64,000 bases of DNA. It comes from Evernia prunastri (lineage: Eukaryota > Ascomycota > Lecanoromycetes > Lecanorales > Parmeliaceae). Below the pieces are notes generated by a model, which was given only the letters and a program-made list of their open reading frames with translations, did not search any database and had not been told where the DNA came from. The translations under genes and the position numbers were made by a program. The stretch lies in NCBI GenBank assembly GCA_003184365.1, contig NKYR01000037.1, forward strand, positions 1 to 64,000, in the 5' to 3' direction. This document shows, piece after piece, positions 9,903 to 22,300 of the stretch (positions are counted from its first letter, which is position 1; every line of letters begins with the position of its first letter).

Positions 9903-11535
9903 TCAGGAGCTGTCGCTATCATCCTCGTCGCCATTGCCTTCGTTGCTACCTTCTACGATACTATCGTCTTTGTCGCTGTCGTCTTGGTCGCTATCATCCT
10001 CCTCGCTGCTCCATTCGTCGCTGATATCTTCGTCACTACCATCTTCAGAAGAAGAAATAGCGGTCGGCGGTCCCAGAAAAATCTCTTGAACATTTAGTTC
10101 CTCGCTATCGTCTTCGCCGCTTTCATCTTCACCACTGTCATATTCAGAAGAAAAGAAAGTGGTCTGCGGTCCAAGCAAACGCTCCTGGACACTTGGACGA
10201 TCTGCTGCTTGGAACTCATCGAAATAAATCATTCGCACATGATCCCGACTAGGTAAAAGTTAGCATTCCATTAGACGAGCAATAGAAAAGATAGGAAAAT
10301 ACTTACTCCTTCTCTGTAATACCAGACTCACGAAGTCTATCGAGATCCCAGAAAACATAGCCCCAATCTCTCAGACCCTTCACACTATCATCTTTGAGAT
10401 ATGGTGGTGGTGCTCGTGGATGAGCCCACTGCCACGCGTCAGGAATATCGAGTTCAATTCCCGTCTTGACTTCGTACTCGAAAGGTGGATCAGTCTTCGC
10501 CAACAGGAGAATGTCTCCCCGGGCAGGATTGCGGCCCAAGCATTCGAGAGCCTTCGTGATGAATTTTTTTTCCAAGTGGTGGATGATATCGCGAGGAATG
10601 TGTCGGGTGAAGAGAGCCCTCTGCTCTTCACCAGTCGCTTCAGATAGTCGGCGGACGTAAGTTAGTCCGAGTGACATCAGGTGTTCTATATGATCGTCCT
10701 GATAAGCTTTTCCATTACTGGTGAAGAGCCAGACTCCGGATCCCCATTCAGCGGATTCGTAATCGCCATCTCGGTCAAACATGAAAGTCTCTGGTGGTAG
10801 AGTAGCAAAAGTTTCATCCTCCAATCGACTGCAAATCCCACGCAGTCGACGGTATAGGTAATCTCGAACGCAAGCAATTTCAGTGACCTGAAAATCCGGG
10901 AACTTCTGAAGAAATTGGCTTGCCTGCTCTGCGGGAGTCAGAGATGGATCAGCAGGGCATGCTCGAAGATCGTGGCCAAGGTTTGGAGAGCACCGTGCAA
11001 AAAGATGTCTGTGGATTTCGAAGCGACAAAAGGCTCTCTGGAGCCTGCCAATCTCCACTTGTGAAAGTTTGGAGTATGGGACAGGTTTCTCAGGCCAGTA
11101 CTCTGTCAATATATCGGATTCCTCAGACCGACCCAACCCCTCCATGATAGGCAGAGTGTTTCGGGCATAGTTCTCGATGAAAAATCTGAGATTGCTAGCG
11201 AGCTTGCACAGTGTCACTGACATGGGTATGGAAAGTGGCTTTCCATCGTCAATCTTGCCTGGGTAAGACTCGCACAATTCTGTGACAGTATCACGCGTCA
11301 AAGGTTGCGCGAGCTGCGATATTTGTGCGAAAAAGATGGCGTCTGAGATCACGGTTGGATGGAACTGTCGACATGCGACGGCAGAGAGAACGTTATCCTT
11401 GTTGGACAGGTAGACCTGGTAAAGGCGAGGTGATGCCTGAATGAGAGCATGGAGATGTTCGGGAGTATCGGCGTTAAGTAGGATTTGTAGTTGAAGCTCC
11501 GGTGCGAGCGATTCCAATGCGCACTCTTCTGCCAT
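9903..11535 (-). CDS. F-box-like protein with acidic C-terminal tail (two exons)
   Basis: Exons 11535-10307 and 10248-9903. The 58-bp intron has a GTAAGT donor, a GCTAAC branch point and a CCTAG acceptor. The product has 524 residues. The N-terminus (ESLAPELQLQILLNADTPEH, then LHALIQASPRLYQVYL) is an F-box-like motif of the type seen in large fungal families. The middle 350 residues are globular and unrecognised. Exon 2 adds about 115 residues: a short linker, then a strongly acidic Ser/Asp/Glu tail with two copies of an (L)GPxTxxxSSE motif (LGPQTTFFSSE and LGPPTAISSSE). Without the splice the protein would stop at ITEKE. Acidic tails like this often mark nuclear or chaperone-binding proteins, but no specific role can be assigned. 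Confidence 0.78.
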
Positions 11536-12043
11536 GGCCGTGGACTGCTCTCTTCAAAGTTGTAAGAGCTGAGCTGTGGTGAAAAGGAGGAAATGCTGAG
11601 TTCTTGTAGACGGTGTTGCAAGAGGTCTCTGAGATTGCGCTGGAATGTGAAAATGAATGTGAAAATGTGGGAAGATGATCCTCTATGGTAGGTGTTATTA
11701 TGTCAGACCCTGAGAACAAAGAACAGTGAACAATCAAACTGGACGCCTCAAATTTCTTTGTGTCAGCACATATGTGGATCAGGATGAAAGCACCGTTTCA
11801 CATTGGCCAATAGGATTCCGTTAGTATATTTCCCAATAGCAGGTTCGGAATCAGAGACATCATTGTTTACCATCTTTGACAATAGTTACTCAAAGTACGC
11901 AAAACTTTGTACAAATAATTTCGATGGACAACACCACACGTTCTTCATTGTGTCCAGGCTCGCCATAAATATGTCTCTCCCCACTGTGAGTCTCTCCCCA
12001 GCTACATCTCATCATCCTCAAGCATTGATACCACTACTTCAAC
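11536..12043. promoter_or_regulatory. Shared upstream region of two divergent genes
   Basis: About 0.5 kb between the start of the minus-strand F-box-like gene and the start of the plus-strand charged protein gene. It must contain both promoters. No particular element was identified. Confidence 0.4.
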
Positions 12044-12795
12044 ATGGATTCTGATGGCTTTGCAGTGCAAGGCCGTAGGCGAGGAGACACAACCCGCGGT
12101 TATGGCCGCGATCGAGACCGTGACACTTTCGAAAGAGAAGTTCCAAAGTACTCAGGTTCAGCCAGAGACTTCGATAGAGCTCATCATCAACGCTACGGAC
12201 GAGAGGGATTGGGACCTGACGGTAAGCACCACCATGGATCCAAAAAGTTCCCTCATGGCAGCGACAGGCAGAAACTCCACAGCCACTACAGCGCTAGCAC
12301 GAACGCGAGAGACACCGCGCGCAGCGCATACGAGAAAAATCTCGCCGCAGCTACTCGAGAGTACAACATGATGGAAGAAGAAGAACAAGAGTATTACAGA
12401 GACAACACGGGTGGCTTGGCCCCACATCAACACGAACGTCTCGACCCTCATGCAACCCAATATAGGGACAAAAGCAGGAAGTAAGATGCCTCTTTGATTC
12501 TGATCTTGAACAAATGCTGACCAAGCCACAGTAACGCACATGGTCGAGAAGCATTTCTACGTTCGCATCCTCATGGCTACCACAGCAAGCAAGAGCAGAC
12601 ACTCCATCACGATTATGCGGGCAACGCATACGGCGAGTATGAGTATGCGAGAGACCGCCAATCACATCATGAGAGGCACCGATCGTAAGTTTTCGCCCTT
12701 CCCCTCTTCAAATGTTGTAAAACTGACCAAATTACAGGTACTCGAACGCCGATACGAGAAGAGACAAGTACGGGAGACCGGTATCGCACCGTTGA
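12044..12795 (+). CDS. Charged His/Arg/Tyr-rich protein (three exons)
   Basis: Exons 12044-12480, 12532-12684 and 12738-12795. The introns are 51 bp (GTAAGA...CACAG) and 53 bp (GTAAGT...TACAG), each with a CTGAC branch point. The product has 215 residues. It opens MDSDGFAVQGRRRGD and is rich in Arg, Asp, His and Tyr throughout, with RDRDRDTFERE, HHHGSKKFPHGSDRQ, MEEEEQEYYRD and HERLDPHATQY. It ends KYGRPVSHR. The composition suggests an intrinsically disordered, possibly nucleic-acid-associated protein. No domain was recognised. Reading phase is kept across both introns and the low-complexity style continues through all exons, which supports the model. Confidence 0.75.
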
Positions 12796-14893
12796 GAACT
12801 CCATTCCCATCGGAATAGCGTTGGACAGCTAGCCGACTGTTACGAGTCCGGGAGAACAGAAGAGATAATACGTGCAAATCTTGACATGGAGTTATTGGAG
12901 TTCATAGACTGCTTTACTTACATCATGCTCTGTAGAATGCGTAATAGAATGCCAGATAGATAGAATGCCATGATTCTTTTTTTTTGCTTCCTGAAATAAG
13001 CAGCCGGTCTACCACCTTGAGTGCTTATAAAAAGTTTCTTGTCCAAGTGAATGATGCGACTCAGGTGATCAAAATGAAGCAGGAATTGTAACCAACCTTG
13101 GACTCACAAAACTCTTTCCCCTTGCCAAGGGGACTTTTCCATTCGGGCGAAATAATCATAGAAATGTGCCAAGAATGTGTATTGACAGTGAAGTTGATCG
13201 TGAAGAAGCAATACGAATGTCGATGGTAAAGGTGTTCAACCCATCAAAAGAGGAGAAAGCGAGGTGAGCACACGTATCAACAGCCGTCCCTACACAAACC
13301 CCATTCGCCCATTCCGCCCCTCTGTCCTTGCCCAACCGCGAGGCTCAGTGCATGCATGTAAAACATCCTCACAAACGCGTCGCAAATCGGCGGCGCAGAA
13401 GACACAAATCACCACGAAAAGGTTGGAACGTACCACTTTTGTCGCAAAAACCAACCATACCAGGGCGCCGAGCCGGAGTCGTGCGTAGTGTGATATTGGA
13501 AGGGGGATAAAATAATGATATAAGGAACCGGCCGGATCGATTCCTTCTTGTATTCCCGGTGCATGACAAGCCATCTTCTTTTCTGTCCGACGTTAGCCTG
13601 CCACCCCAGCTTTTGAGGCAGAACAGGGGCGTATCGCGTTCCACACAGACAAGATTTCTACTCTCTCACACCGCCATCGTTAGCAGTCATACCCACTAAC
13701 ATCGCGAGCCAACTGTCCCTCCACCCCTCCCCGGGCCCAACAGCCGTTGACTTCCCCGGCTCACCGTTGACCCTGACGGCCACAAGCACCAAAGCAGATG
13801 CCACGCCGATCTCCTAGACACAACTGGAAACTTGACCACAATGGCGAGATCGAAAACAGCCGCGCATGAAAGCGAAAGCGCAAGCGCGGGCTTGGAATGC
13901 GTGAGTACTTATGAAGAGAGCGTCTGGCTCAGCGGGAGCGGTTCGCGTTCAGCTCGTCGACACATCCGAAGGGTGAAATCTTCGCTAGTGGATACTGATG
14001 GTGGGAATGCCGGCGTGATGGTTGTTGGAGACGAAGTGGCAGGCAGGGAGAAGAGGATGGGAATGCCGTGGAAGGTGATGGCTGTGCTGATGTTCACACG
14101 TCCGTGTATGATGAAGTCGAAGCCTTCAGCTTGCAGGGCTGAGAGGGTGGAGGGGCGTCATTACCGAGACGACAAAGGCCTATACGGTCAGCGAGGTGGA
14201 AGAGGGTGGAATCGTTCTGAACAATGTGAAAGTCATAGAGCGAAAGAATCAAGGTGGAGAAGGACGCCAGGGGTTCGGAAGGTGAAAATTGGCTCGAAAC
14301 GCAATAGGATGAAAGACCGTGGTGGTCGCCGACTTGTAAAGGGTGGTGGAAGCCAGGCTGGTAGCTTGAGATGTGGGGGAAGGTTGGGGGGAAAGGAAAG
14401 CCTGGAGGAATGGAAAAATGGAATGCAGAACCTGAAGGAATCTTCACGAAAGGAGTCTGCACAAGGGATTGCCGAGACGAATGAATCCATTCATGAATCC
14501 CACCATCACCAGGGTAGGTAGGTAGAGATGTTAACCGAAATCGATATGAGAATCTGGCGTTCGCGAAAGATAAATATGAGAGAAAAATCCCCAGGTCACA
14601 AAACTCCGTCGTCGGGCTGAACCAGCCCACCTTGCCAGGTCGTGATGGAAAAACCGCTAGATCAATTTCATCATCGCGCACCGCTCCTCCTCCTCCTCCT
14701 CTTTGTTCAGCGGGAAAAAAAAGTGGGGGTAACCAGACCGACGAAAAGAAAAGAAGAACAGGGACACCCCCCTGGCATTACTTACACCCTTTCATTCATT
14801 GCAATTTCATCCGCCTTCCATCCCTCAGGGAAGCCGGGACATCAAGCCCACCAGCCCCCCTCTTCCTCCTCTTCACGCCCCGCTCTCAGTCAG
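12796..14893. other. Gene-poor stretch, partly low complexity
   Basis: No gene was supported. Long open frames at 13832-14521 (plus) and 14094-14681 (minus) overlap each other and have low-complexity composition without recognisable motifs. The region 14690-14990 is a run of CCT/CCCC-rich sequence. A start-like MARSKTAAHESES at about 13841 is followed by a GTGAGT, but no convincing continuing exon was found. Confidence 0.45.
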
Positions 14894-15798
14894 TCAGAAC
14901 CTCCCCCCATCCCCTCCCCCTTTCCCCTCCGCGCCCCCTCCCGCCTCACCCTCCCCCGCCATCGCCGGCCTCCCCTCTTTAACCCCGACATCGCTATCCC
15001 GCCACACCTCGGCCATGTGGTCCCCCATTGGCCCGCTCGTCGCGCTCATGCCCGTCTCGTTCTCCAGCTTCGGCCGCACATCCGCCCGCAGTCCCGTCGT
15101 CGTCGTCGTGACGGCGCCGCTTCCTTCTTCGTCTTCGGACCTTGCGTCCCGGGCAACGGGGTTCAGGTCGATCCCTTTCGCCTCTTCGATCTGGGCGGGG
15201 GCCGGGATGTGAGGGTGGCGCGACGATGGGGGCGCGGGGGCGTTGGGGGATGTTGGCGCGGGGGTTGTTAGGGGTGGGGGGTCGGGTGCGAGGGCTGCTG
15301 CGTTTGATGGGGTGGGTGCGGCGGCGGGATGGGGTGGTGGGGCGGGGGGCTGGTCTGGTGGTTGTCTGTCAGTTCTCTCTCTCTGTCTCTCTTGTTCTGC
15401 TGAGGGGCGCCTGGAGCGAGAGACGGAGACTGTACCAGTATTCGTCGCATCCCCGACCGCCTCTGTCCTCCTGTCGCTTGTGGTCGGGGCTTCTACAGGC
15501 GCCGTGGCGGGGGCCGCTGTCGTGGACTGGGTAGGGGCGTCATCGTAGGGGGTGGGGTCGGGCTCCGGCTGCGTTGGCTGCTTCTTCTTTTTCCGGCGGC
15601 CGAAGAGGCTGCGGAGGCCTCTTTTGACTTGGGCTAAGGCATCTAGTGCTGTGAGTTAAGAGGTAAAGGCTTAGCATGTTGTTTGTTTTCGTAGAATAAT
15701 AAGAAAGCTGGTAGATTAGGACGGTTGTTCTTGGCTTGGGTTTGGCCGGGAGTTTTCTTGGCAGCATGGGGTGGTGCTGGCTTACGGACGCCTGGCAT
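14894..15798 (-). CDS. Proline-rich hypothetical protein with basic patch (two exons)
   Basis: Exons 15798-15723 and 15648-14894 (276 residues) if the weak GTCCTA donor is used. The stronger GTAAGC donor at 15785 gives 13 coding bases in exon 1 and the same phase (255 residues). Both share the CACAG acceptor. Exon 2 begins with a conserved-looking helix, LDALAQVKRGLRSLFG, followed by RRKKKKQ, a possible membrane-binding or nuclear localisation patch. A long Pro/Ala/Thr-rich disordered part comes next, then a C-terminal part with GIDLNPVARDARSEDEEG and ETGMSATSGPMGDHMAEVW, ending in Gly-rich sequence. GC content is higher than in the flanks. Function is unknown. The existence of the gene is supported by a 251-codon frame free of stops. 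Confidence 0.65.
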
Positions 15799-16416
15799 TT
15801 TGATGACCTCCACCTCTCACGTCCTGAATGTCGAAGGACAAGACGAAGTCCTGAAGAAAGCATTTTTTTGAAAGGGAGGAAAGTGGGCTTAGCTACAAAT
15901 AAGAGGAGGAAAGTGGAATTGTTTGATTGTATAATTGCTAAGATTGGTAGAAGGTGGCTGTGTGAATGCACACACATCTATTTTTATCATCCAAGCTCCT
16001 GAAACATGCAGCCCCAACCAGTCAATGGAGCTTTTGACTTTCTCACACCGCTATTATGGACCTGTTCCCCGCAGTTGATGTGAAACGATTATCAATCCTA
16101 ATATCTCTAGGCGTCCAATGCATAGCCCAAGCGGACAAGTCTCATTTAAACCGTCGCCTCTGCATCTGCATCATGCATCTTGCCGACCATGTCCGAATGA
16201 ATCCATATGCAGGTCATTGCTGTCTAAAGGGGAATGCCGGAGTAATTTGGTCCTCCATATCACGGTCATGACAGGGTATGGTGATGGCGGACAGGCGAGC
16301 TTGACGGGCATTTGCGGACAAGCTCCTATTCACAAAGGCCGAATCGAATATGAAATTCGTTACCAACATGACCATGTTGCCTGCTTCCGAGTATACATAT
16401 TTGACTTGCTCCACTT
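15799..16416. other. Intergenic region
   Basis: Between two minus-strand genes. It holds the promoter of the proline-rich gene and the 3' region of the next gene. Nothing else was supported. Confidence 0.45.
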
Positions 16417-17044
16417 TCAAGCGACTTTGCTTCCCTTGCTCGGGCTAGAGCCTCCACTGGACCTCTTCCTGTCGCTCGTGGTGTCAGAGCTGCTGCTCGA
16501 ACTCTCTGCTCCACCCTCTGTCTCTCCTCGTTGCTTGCTGACTTCTGGGTTTGCAGGACTGACGTCAAGTGGGTTGTTCTTATCCTGGGGAGAAGACGTG
16601 TTAGCACCTTTATTCGTAGAGACGTAGTCTGTGCGGAGAATTTAGGAGCTGTCGAGCAGCCCAAAAACAACCACGCCGTGCGTGCGGACTAGATTTGCTT
16701 ACTGTGCCCTCTCCTGTGCCTTCGCCTGCTTTGTGCTTTTGTTCCTGAGGGTCTGTGATATCTGGATTGAATGCCGCATCCTCCTGCCTAGCACCCTCAT
16801 CATCGGTTGCACTCTTGCTGTACTCTGTGGCCTCGGTGTTGATGCTGTCCTTATGCTGGGAATCTTTTCTGGGGAGAGCGAAGGAAAGCGTTTGCGAGAA
16901 CTGGCGGTGAGCTGGTAGGCTGAACAGTGGCTGCTGAGAACGGGCTCGCTGCTTTACCGTAGAAATGCGGGTGTGCGAAGGAGCTCGCAGGCGGCAGGGG
17001 CGCACCATGCTGAAGAGGAATGCTTTGGAGGTTGAAGAAATCAT
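16417..17044 (-). CDS. Probable mitochondrial small protein (two exons)
   Basis: Exons 17044-16703 and 16584-16417. The 118-bp intron has a GTAAGC donor, a GCTAAC branch point and a CCCCAG acceptor. The product has 169 residues. The N-terminus is rich in Arg, Ser and Ala with no acids over about 55 residues (MVRPCRLRAPSHTRIS, later HRQFSQTLSFALPRK), which is typical of a mitochondrial presequence. A second in-frame ATG at 17008 is an alternative start. The splice joins EGT to DKNNPLDVSPANPEVSKQ, a motif that looks like the conserved core of a small fungal mitochondrial protein family. The rest is Ser/Glu-rich and disordered. The molecular role is unknown. Confidence 0.75.
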
Positions 17045-19181
17045 AACTGGTGAAATGAGATTGTAAAAGATGGTAGGTATGGGATTGGTCCGATCTCCGT
17101 TCTCCGTTCTCCGCTGAGGGATTTTGGTTCAATTCTTCTGTAAGGCTGGCAAATCGTGGGAGGTGATGATTGGGCGGAAAGGTGAGGGGGGGAGGTTTTG
17201 CGGAGCAGCCTTCCGAGACTGGCAGCAAATGAGAGAAAGATAATGGATAAGAAAAGATGTCAGTGAATTGCTTTTTGGTTTTGTTTTCTTTTCGCCCGTA
17301 ATCGGTTGATAGGCGTGTGGTGTATGTATTTCAGGGTGATAGGACGATGAGAAGGTATAGAAAGGTAATTTCATACAAGCACAAACAGATGCTGTTACAT
17401 CAAGATGCCCTCATTCCGATACGTCACCTTTAACGCTAGACTTAGAGTATACTCTATTTAGCCGAGTTCAATACGTGAAACACTGTACCGGAGTAAAGTA
17501 GAAAGTCAATTAAGTGACCCACAGAACCAACATCCGATTCCCGAAATCTACTTTACGTATGTTGTACTTACATACTTACCTTCCGTACAGACGCGCGATC
17601 AAAGGTCCTCAGTGGTGCAGTCTTATCACGGGAATCTGCGACGTGGAAGATCCTTCTTCATCTCTGCTACCAGTATGAGTTGTTTCACGGCGCCTTTATA
17701 TTCACGGAGGCTTCGTACAGTTGCATCAGCCACAGTCCCCAGTCCCACAATTCTCGCTGTGTCCGAATCTCATTGAAATCATTGCCTAGCCTCAAACTTG
17801 CTCACTGTCCGCCGTCCATCTTTGGTTCCTACAGAAAAGCGCCACAAATTCTCGCCTACTGAAGGCGTTGCTTTTGCGCCGTATCTTGAACAGTATGCTC
17901 TCTTTCATAGAAGGTTTAGTTGGTGTAGTGGTGAAGGAGTCACTATGATGCTTTCTGGCTACTAGAGGGCGTTCGTTTTACCTCCGCCTGCCCCACCTCC
18001 TGGAGATACGGGCCGGTCCTCTTGGGTGCGCGAGCCAAATGCCAAATGGACAACGGAGATAGTCCCGACAATCCCATTTGCCTAGAAGAAGCCTGCCTGT
18101 TGAATACCAAATGGACAACGGAGATAGTCCCGACAAGACCCATTTGCCTCGATTTAAGCCTGCCAGCTGGTTGAAAGCCTGAAAGACCTTTTGCTCCTCT
18201 CAAACACGCCAATGTAGCAAATGCAGAGGGCTCGGAGGGCAGTCTGAGTCCGTCTGAGTCTACGAGTAAGCGAGATTACTTTCGGTTTATGATGAGTTCA
18301 TCGCACCTTGAACTTCAGGCTCTCGATCCTTCAGTAAGCATGCTTTGGTATTTGGACACGACACTCAGCATTACCTTTGTGCAAAGAACTTACTCTTTGA
18401 GGGTTGCAGTTGCATCTATCTCAGGGTACTCGCACAGAAGGTCTGAATCTGACCTCATCATCATGAAACAGTTCGGCGATTATTTGACAGCTTTGAAGAC
18501 GGCTTTGGCAACGTATGCCCCAACGTTGCTCACTCTACTGCCCAATCATCTCTTAATAAAATTCTGACGACGACGGCTTAATCTTTATGATGCATCAAAA
18601 TCCACGACCATTCGTCCTCGTCTATTCGCGAACATGCGACACCGTGGTCTCGGGTCTTGGCGCACGAATCCTACTCCTAGCTCAAGTCTCGGTTAACGAA
18701 GCCAGTGACGCGCGTATCTTACTTATAAAGATAGGGGGCTCAGCATGAAACGCGCGACTTCACGATTAGAAGTCAAAGCTCATCTTTGCTAATCTTCATT
18801 TTGCCGAGACTGAACACTTATTAATATGCTACCTATGTTATAGATATTAGATGGTGGTTTGAGATTGCAATTCTGGTACGGGAAAAGGACTAATGACTTT
18901 GGATTTTTGAATCATGACCGGGTGGCTGGGATATACCAAACTTCAAAATAGGCTTGAAGTTTGACGAACCTCCACAGAGCATATCAGAGAGCACATCAAA
19001 GAGCAATTCCACTCACATGCTTTACCTACTTTAGGCATGAGAGGACAAACCGTTCGTTCAAGAGAAGGAGCTCCCCTCGCTTTTCGAAAACTTTGCGCAC
19101 AAACATGCAGTCGCAGTGAGTTCCCCAATTTGCTCCTTTCGTAACCTCCTCTATTCACAATGTAATATCATTCTGTTGATC
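17045..19181. other. Gene-poor stretch
   Basis: About 2.1 kb without a supported gene. It contains the tandem hairpin duplication listed separately at 18042-18170. Small open frames such as 17680-17862 and 18289-18567 have no recognisable features. Confidence 0.5.
18042..18170. repeat. 65-bp tandem duplication, each copy a potential hairpin
   Basis: CCAAATGGACAACGGAGATA begins at 18042 and 18107. Each copy continues through AGTCCCGACAA to CCCATTTGCCT and AAGCCTGCC. Inside each copy CAAATGG pairs with CCATTTG about 25 bp later, so the duplication contains two consecutive stem-loops. Confidence 0.75.
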
Positions 19182-20352
19182 ATGGCTCACAGTACCGCTC
19201 ACTCGGATAGGTCACCAAGGTTTCACCTGTCGAAGCGAGTCATATGTTTCGTTATTGCCTGCGTTATCCTGATCCTGGTACGGTTCAATGCTGGCACTGA
19301 AGGACTGTTGCGAGAGACTTTCAAATCTTTGCCTGAGCAATCAGGCAAGCCTGCTGCATCTGCTACATCAACCTTGGCTGGCGACGAAGAATCAGACTCC
19401 GATGCCCCACTACACAATGTAAAGACTGTATCAACAACGAACCTTTCCTCACCAGCGCCATTCCCTAAGCTTGCGCCACCCGATAACGAAGAGTACATGG
19501 CGATTTGCATGGCAGGTGAGTGCCTGGAACTCGTTCACAAAAGCCAATCCAGAAGAGTACTAAGTGCACCTCGCAGTGAAGAACCAATCCATGGATCTCC
19601 CTGAATTCTTCACTCACTATTATCACCACCACGGCATCCGTCGCTTCTACATTTTTGACGACGGCACCGACCCCCCACTCTCCAGTGCATTCTATCCCAT
19701 CCCCTCCTCCGCCATTACCTGGGTCTACTTCCAACCTCATCTCCAGTCAGAAAACCTAGGCGATCGAGCAGGTATACAAGAAAAATACTACACCGGATGC
19801 GTAGATATGTTTGGGGACAGGCACACGTGGATGGGATTCCTTGATGCGGATGAGTTCTTGGAAATGACCGGTGGCGAAACGCTGTCGGACTTCCTGCATG
19901 AATGGGGGCGCAATGACACCGTCGGTGCTGTTGGCGTGAATTGGCTTGTACACAGCTCCGCCGGCTTGCTCACCCGTCCCGCAGAAGGCCCTCGCAAAGC
20001 ATTCAACCGGTGTATCCTGGACGACCCCACCAACGACAACCTCAAGGTCAAAACCTTCGTACGCACAGCGCTCTTCGACGCCATGTGGAACTGCCATTGC
20101 GTCGCCGTGTTCAAGAATGGAGCAATCCAGGTCGGGGAGCATGGAGACCTGATTGACCCCTCTTGCGATCGGAATCCAATCACAAGGGATAGATGGGGCT
20201 TGCATCATTATGGACCAAAGTCCCGGGAGGAATTCTTGCAGAAACAGGCGAGGGGAAAGATAAGGGGTGGGAGGTCACCGGAGCAATGGTGGGATAAGAT
20301 TGAAGGTTCGGAACAGAGGGATTGTTTGGAATTGACCAACTATGTCCCATAA
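19182..20352 (+). CDS. Type II membrane glycosyltransferase, GT2/GT92-like (two exons)
   Basis: Exons 19182-19515 and 19577-20352. The 61-bp intron has a GTGAGT donor and a TCGCAG acceptor, and the join restores the motif AICMAVKNQSMDLPEFFTHY. The product has 369 residues. A short cytoplasmic tail is followed by one membrane anchor (about residues 20-38, VICFVIACVILILVRF) and a Ser/Ala-rich stem. The catalytic domain from about residue 105 has the GT92/DUF23-like pattern: NQSMDLPEFF, HHGIRRFYIFDDGTD, then GFLDADEFLE, whose DAD is the metal-binding DXD-type motif, and later NCHCVAVF and HHYGPKSREEF. It would act in the Golgi lumen, transferring sugar from a nucleotide donor. Acceptor and donor cannot be told from sequence. 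Confidence 0.85.
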
Positions 20353-22008
20353 GTAATTATTGGATGTGCGAGACGGGATGTTTATAATTGGTGTGCTCGG
20401 AGTTCCTGAGCGGACGAAGAGTCAAACAGTGGAGTTCTTGGCGTTCAGAGAGCTAGTCCGTAATCGATTTGAATGTTTTCAAAGCATTGTGCTGGACCGG
20501 CCCAAAACACTAAATGGGTACTCCAGCTGACAATCTGCCAAAGCCCATTCTCTGGAAACGCAATCAACGCCCTTGTGGTCGCCAATGGCCTGCCAATGCC
20601 ACCAGCATCGTCTCTCCCAAAAGTGACTGCACAGTATCACTCGATCCACCTGATTATTCTCCCTCCCAACGACATTTTACGTCGCACTGACCTGGTCCTT
20701 CAAGTTTCCAGCTCACCACCTTGCCGCGAATCAAGACCAACAACGAGTCATGGAAATGGGTTCTCTGTAAAGACTATGATTTTCTATTTTAGACGGTGTA
20801 GTCGTATGACGACTTCCGCGGACAAATCCGATCGAACTCACGGAATAGCTACACGTTGACTGGCTCGCGTCGCGGGAGCAACGCTGAGTGAATATCTACC
20901 ACTCCCTCCTGGATGAGCTGCAAATGGCCCACATGGTTGATCAGCGGATTAGCTGACTTTTCTCTCTCGGCTTACTTAATGCGCAGATGTGCGTGGGGAG
21001 GGGCGGTTTGGACATTCAGGACAAAGGGTAAGATCGTAATCGGACAGGTCCTGGAAGAAAAAATTCCGGCAGGTCCCCGACGTTGAATTGAAGAAAGCTC
21101 CAGTCCCACAGACGCGATCGGGGCCGACTCTCAGCGGCGGAGGGACCCCTGTCCGACCTACGTCGACTACATATCCCCGCAAGTCCAAACTTATACCCAC
21201 GCAATCCAGATCCACAACGAAACTCCCCTCCACACGCGCCGCCCCTTCCCCCGCCCCGACGCCTTCGCGCCCATTCCCCGCCCCGAGCCCATTCCGACCA
21301 GCTCAACGCCGGTCCCGTATGCGCGCGCAAGGAATCTCGAACGTCGCCCAAGACGCACTGCGGACGTCCTATCCTGGCCGGACGCATGGTGGTGGCTGCG
21401 GTTTGAGACGGGGTGGTTCTGGAGCGAGGGGGTGTGCTGGTGGGGATGGGGATGGGGATGGGCTGGATGGGAGATGGGTTGGATGGGAGATGGGTTGGGG
21501 GCGGGGTGGGGTTTGAAAAAGGGGGGAACTGGTTGAGCAGTGCTGTGGGGAGGGGAGATGGGATGGGATGGGGTGTTTGATGTATGGTGGGTCGAGGCGT
21601 TCTTTTTTTGGCGGTTGGAGGGGGGTGTGCGGGGGTGGTGTGGTGGATCTCCTGAGGGGGATTGTGGGTGAAAGGTGCGTTGAGGGGGAAAGAGGGGGAA
21701 GGTTGGGGCAGGTTGGAGAGGTAAGGGTGATGGTGGGTGATGGTGAGTGGAACGAGCTCTGGCGTCTGGACTTTTTTACAATGTCGATGTTTAGCATTTT
21801 TTTCCCCCCATCTGTCACCTCGTGTTCGTCTTGAACCGTTCCCCGTACGCGTCATCATCACTCCCGTCACCACTAGCTACCACGACGCGGAGGCCGTGCT
21901 GAAACAAGATCGCAAGCAAGCCGCAAAGGTCCGCAAATGTATCCCGACGTTGGGCCTCCGCGCACGGTCCTTCCTTCCCGCCCAGTCTGGTTGCATTGTT
22001 GTCCAATG

Positions 22009-22024
22009 AATGAATGAATGAATG
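22009..22024. repeat. ATGA microsatellite
   Basis: About four repeats of ATGA (AATGAATGAATGAATG). Confidence 0.7.
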
Positions 22025-22265
22025 CATCGTCCTCCAGCGCGGCGTTTATGGATAAGGGCGTCTTTCGCTGATGGTGGGGAAGTAGGGAATGACGGTGGCG
22101 TGATTTAGCGCTCAGCTGGCGGGGTCTGGGAGGGTTTGGGAGGGATTTTGCTGGCGAGTTTGGCTCGGGAGGTGTGATGGAGATGTGGGTGGATGGGGAA
22201 GGGTGGTGTTGAGATGTTCGTGGGTTTTTGCAAGAGGGAGAGACTGTGCGGGTTTGTATGGAGTG

Positions 22266-22300
22266 GGGTGTGTGTGTGTGAGTATGTATGTATGTATGTA
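22266..22300. repeat. GT/GTAT microsatellite
   Basis: A GTGTGTGTG run followed by GTATGTATGTATGTATG. Confidence 0.7.

Noticed and set aside
13832..14681. Overlapping long open frames on both strands
   Set aside because: Low-complexity composition, no start context, domain or splice support, and each frame is the shadow of the other.
15142..15548. Gly/Arg-rich plus-strand frames
   Set aside because: They are the antisense of the proline-rich gene at 14894-15798.
17900..17960. tRNA-like GGTTTAGTTGGTGTAGTGG
   Set aside because: Resembles a D-arm/A-box, but no matching acceptor stem, anticodon arm or T-arm could be folded.
21016..21873. 285-codon Pro/Thr-rich minus-strand frame, with Gly-rich frames opposite
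   Set aside because: Produced by a C-rich/G-rich skewed tract; no motif and no reasonable amino-acid distribution.
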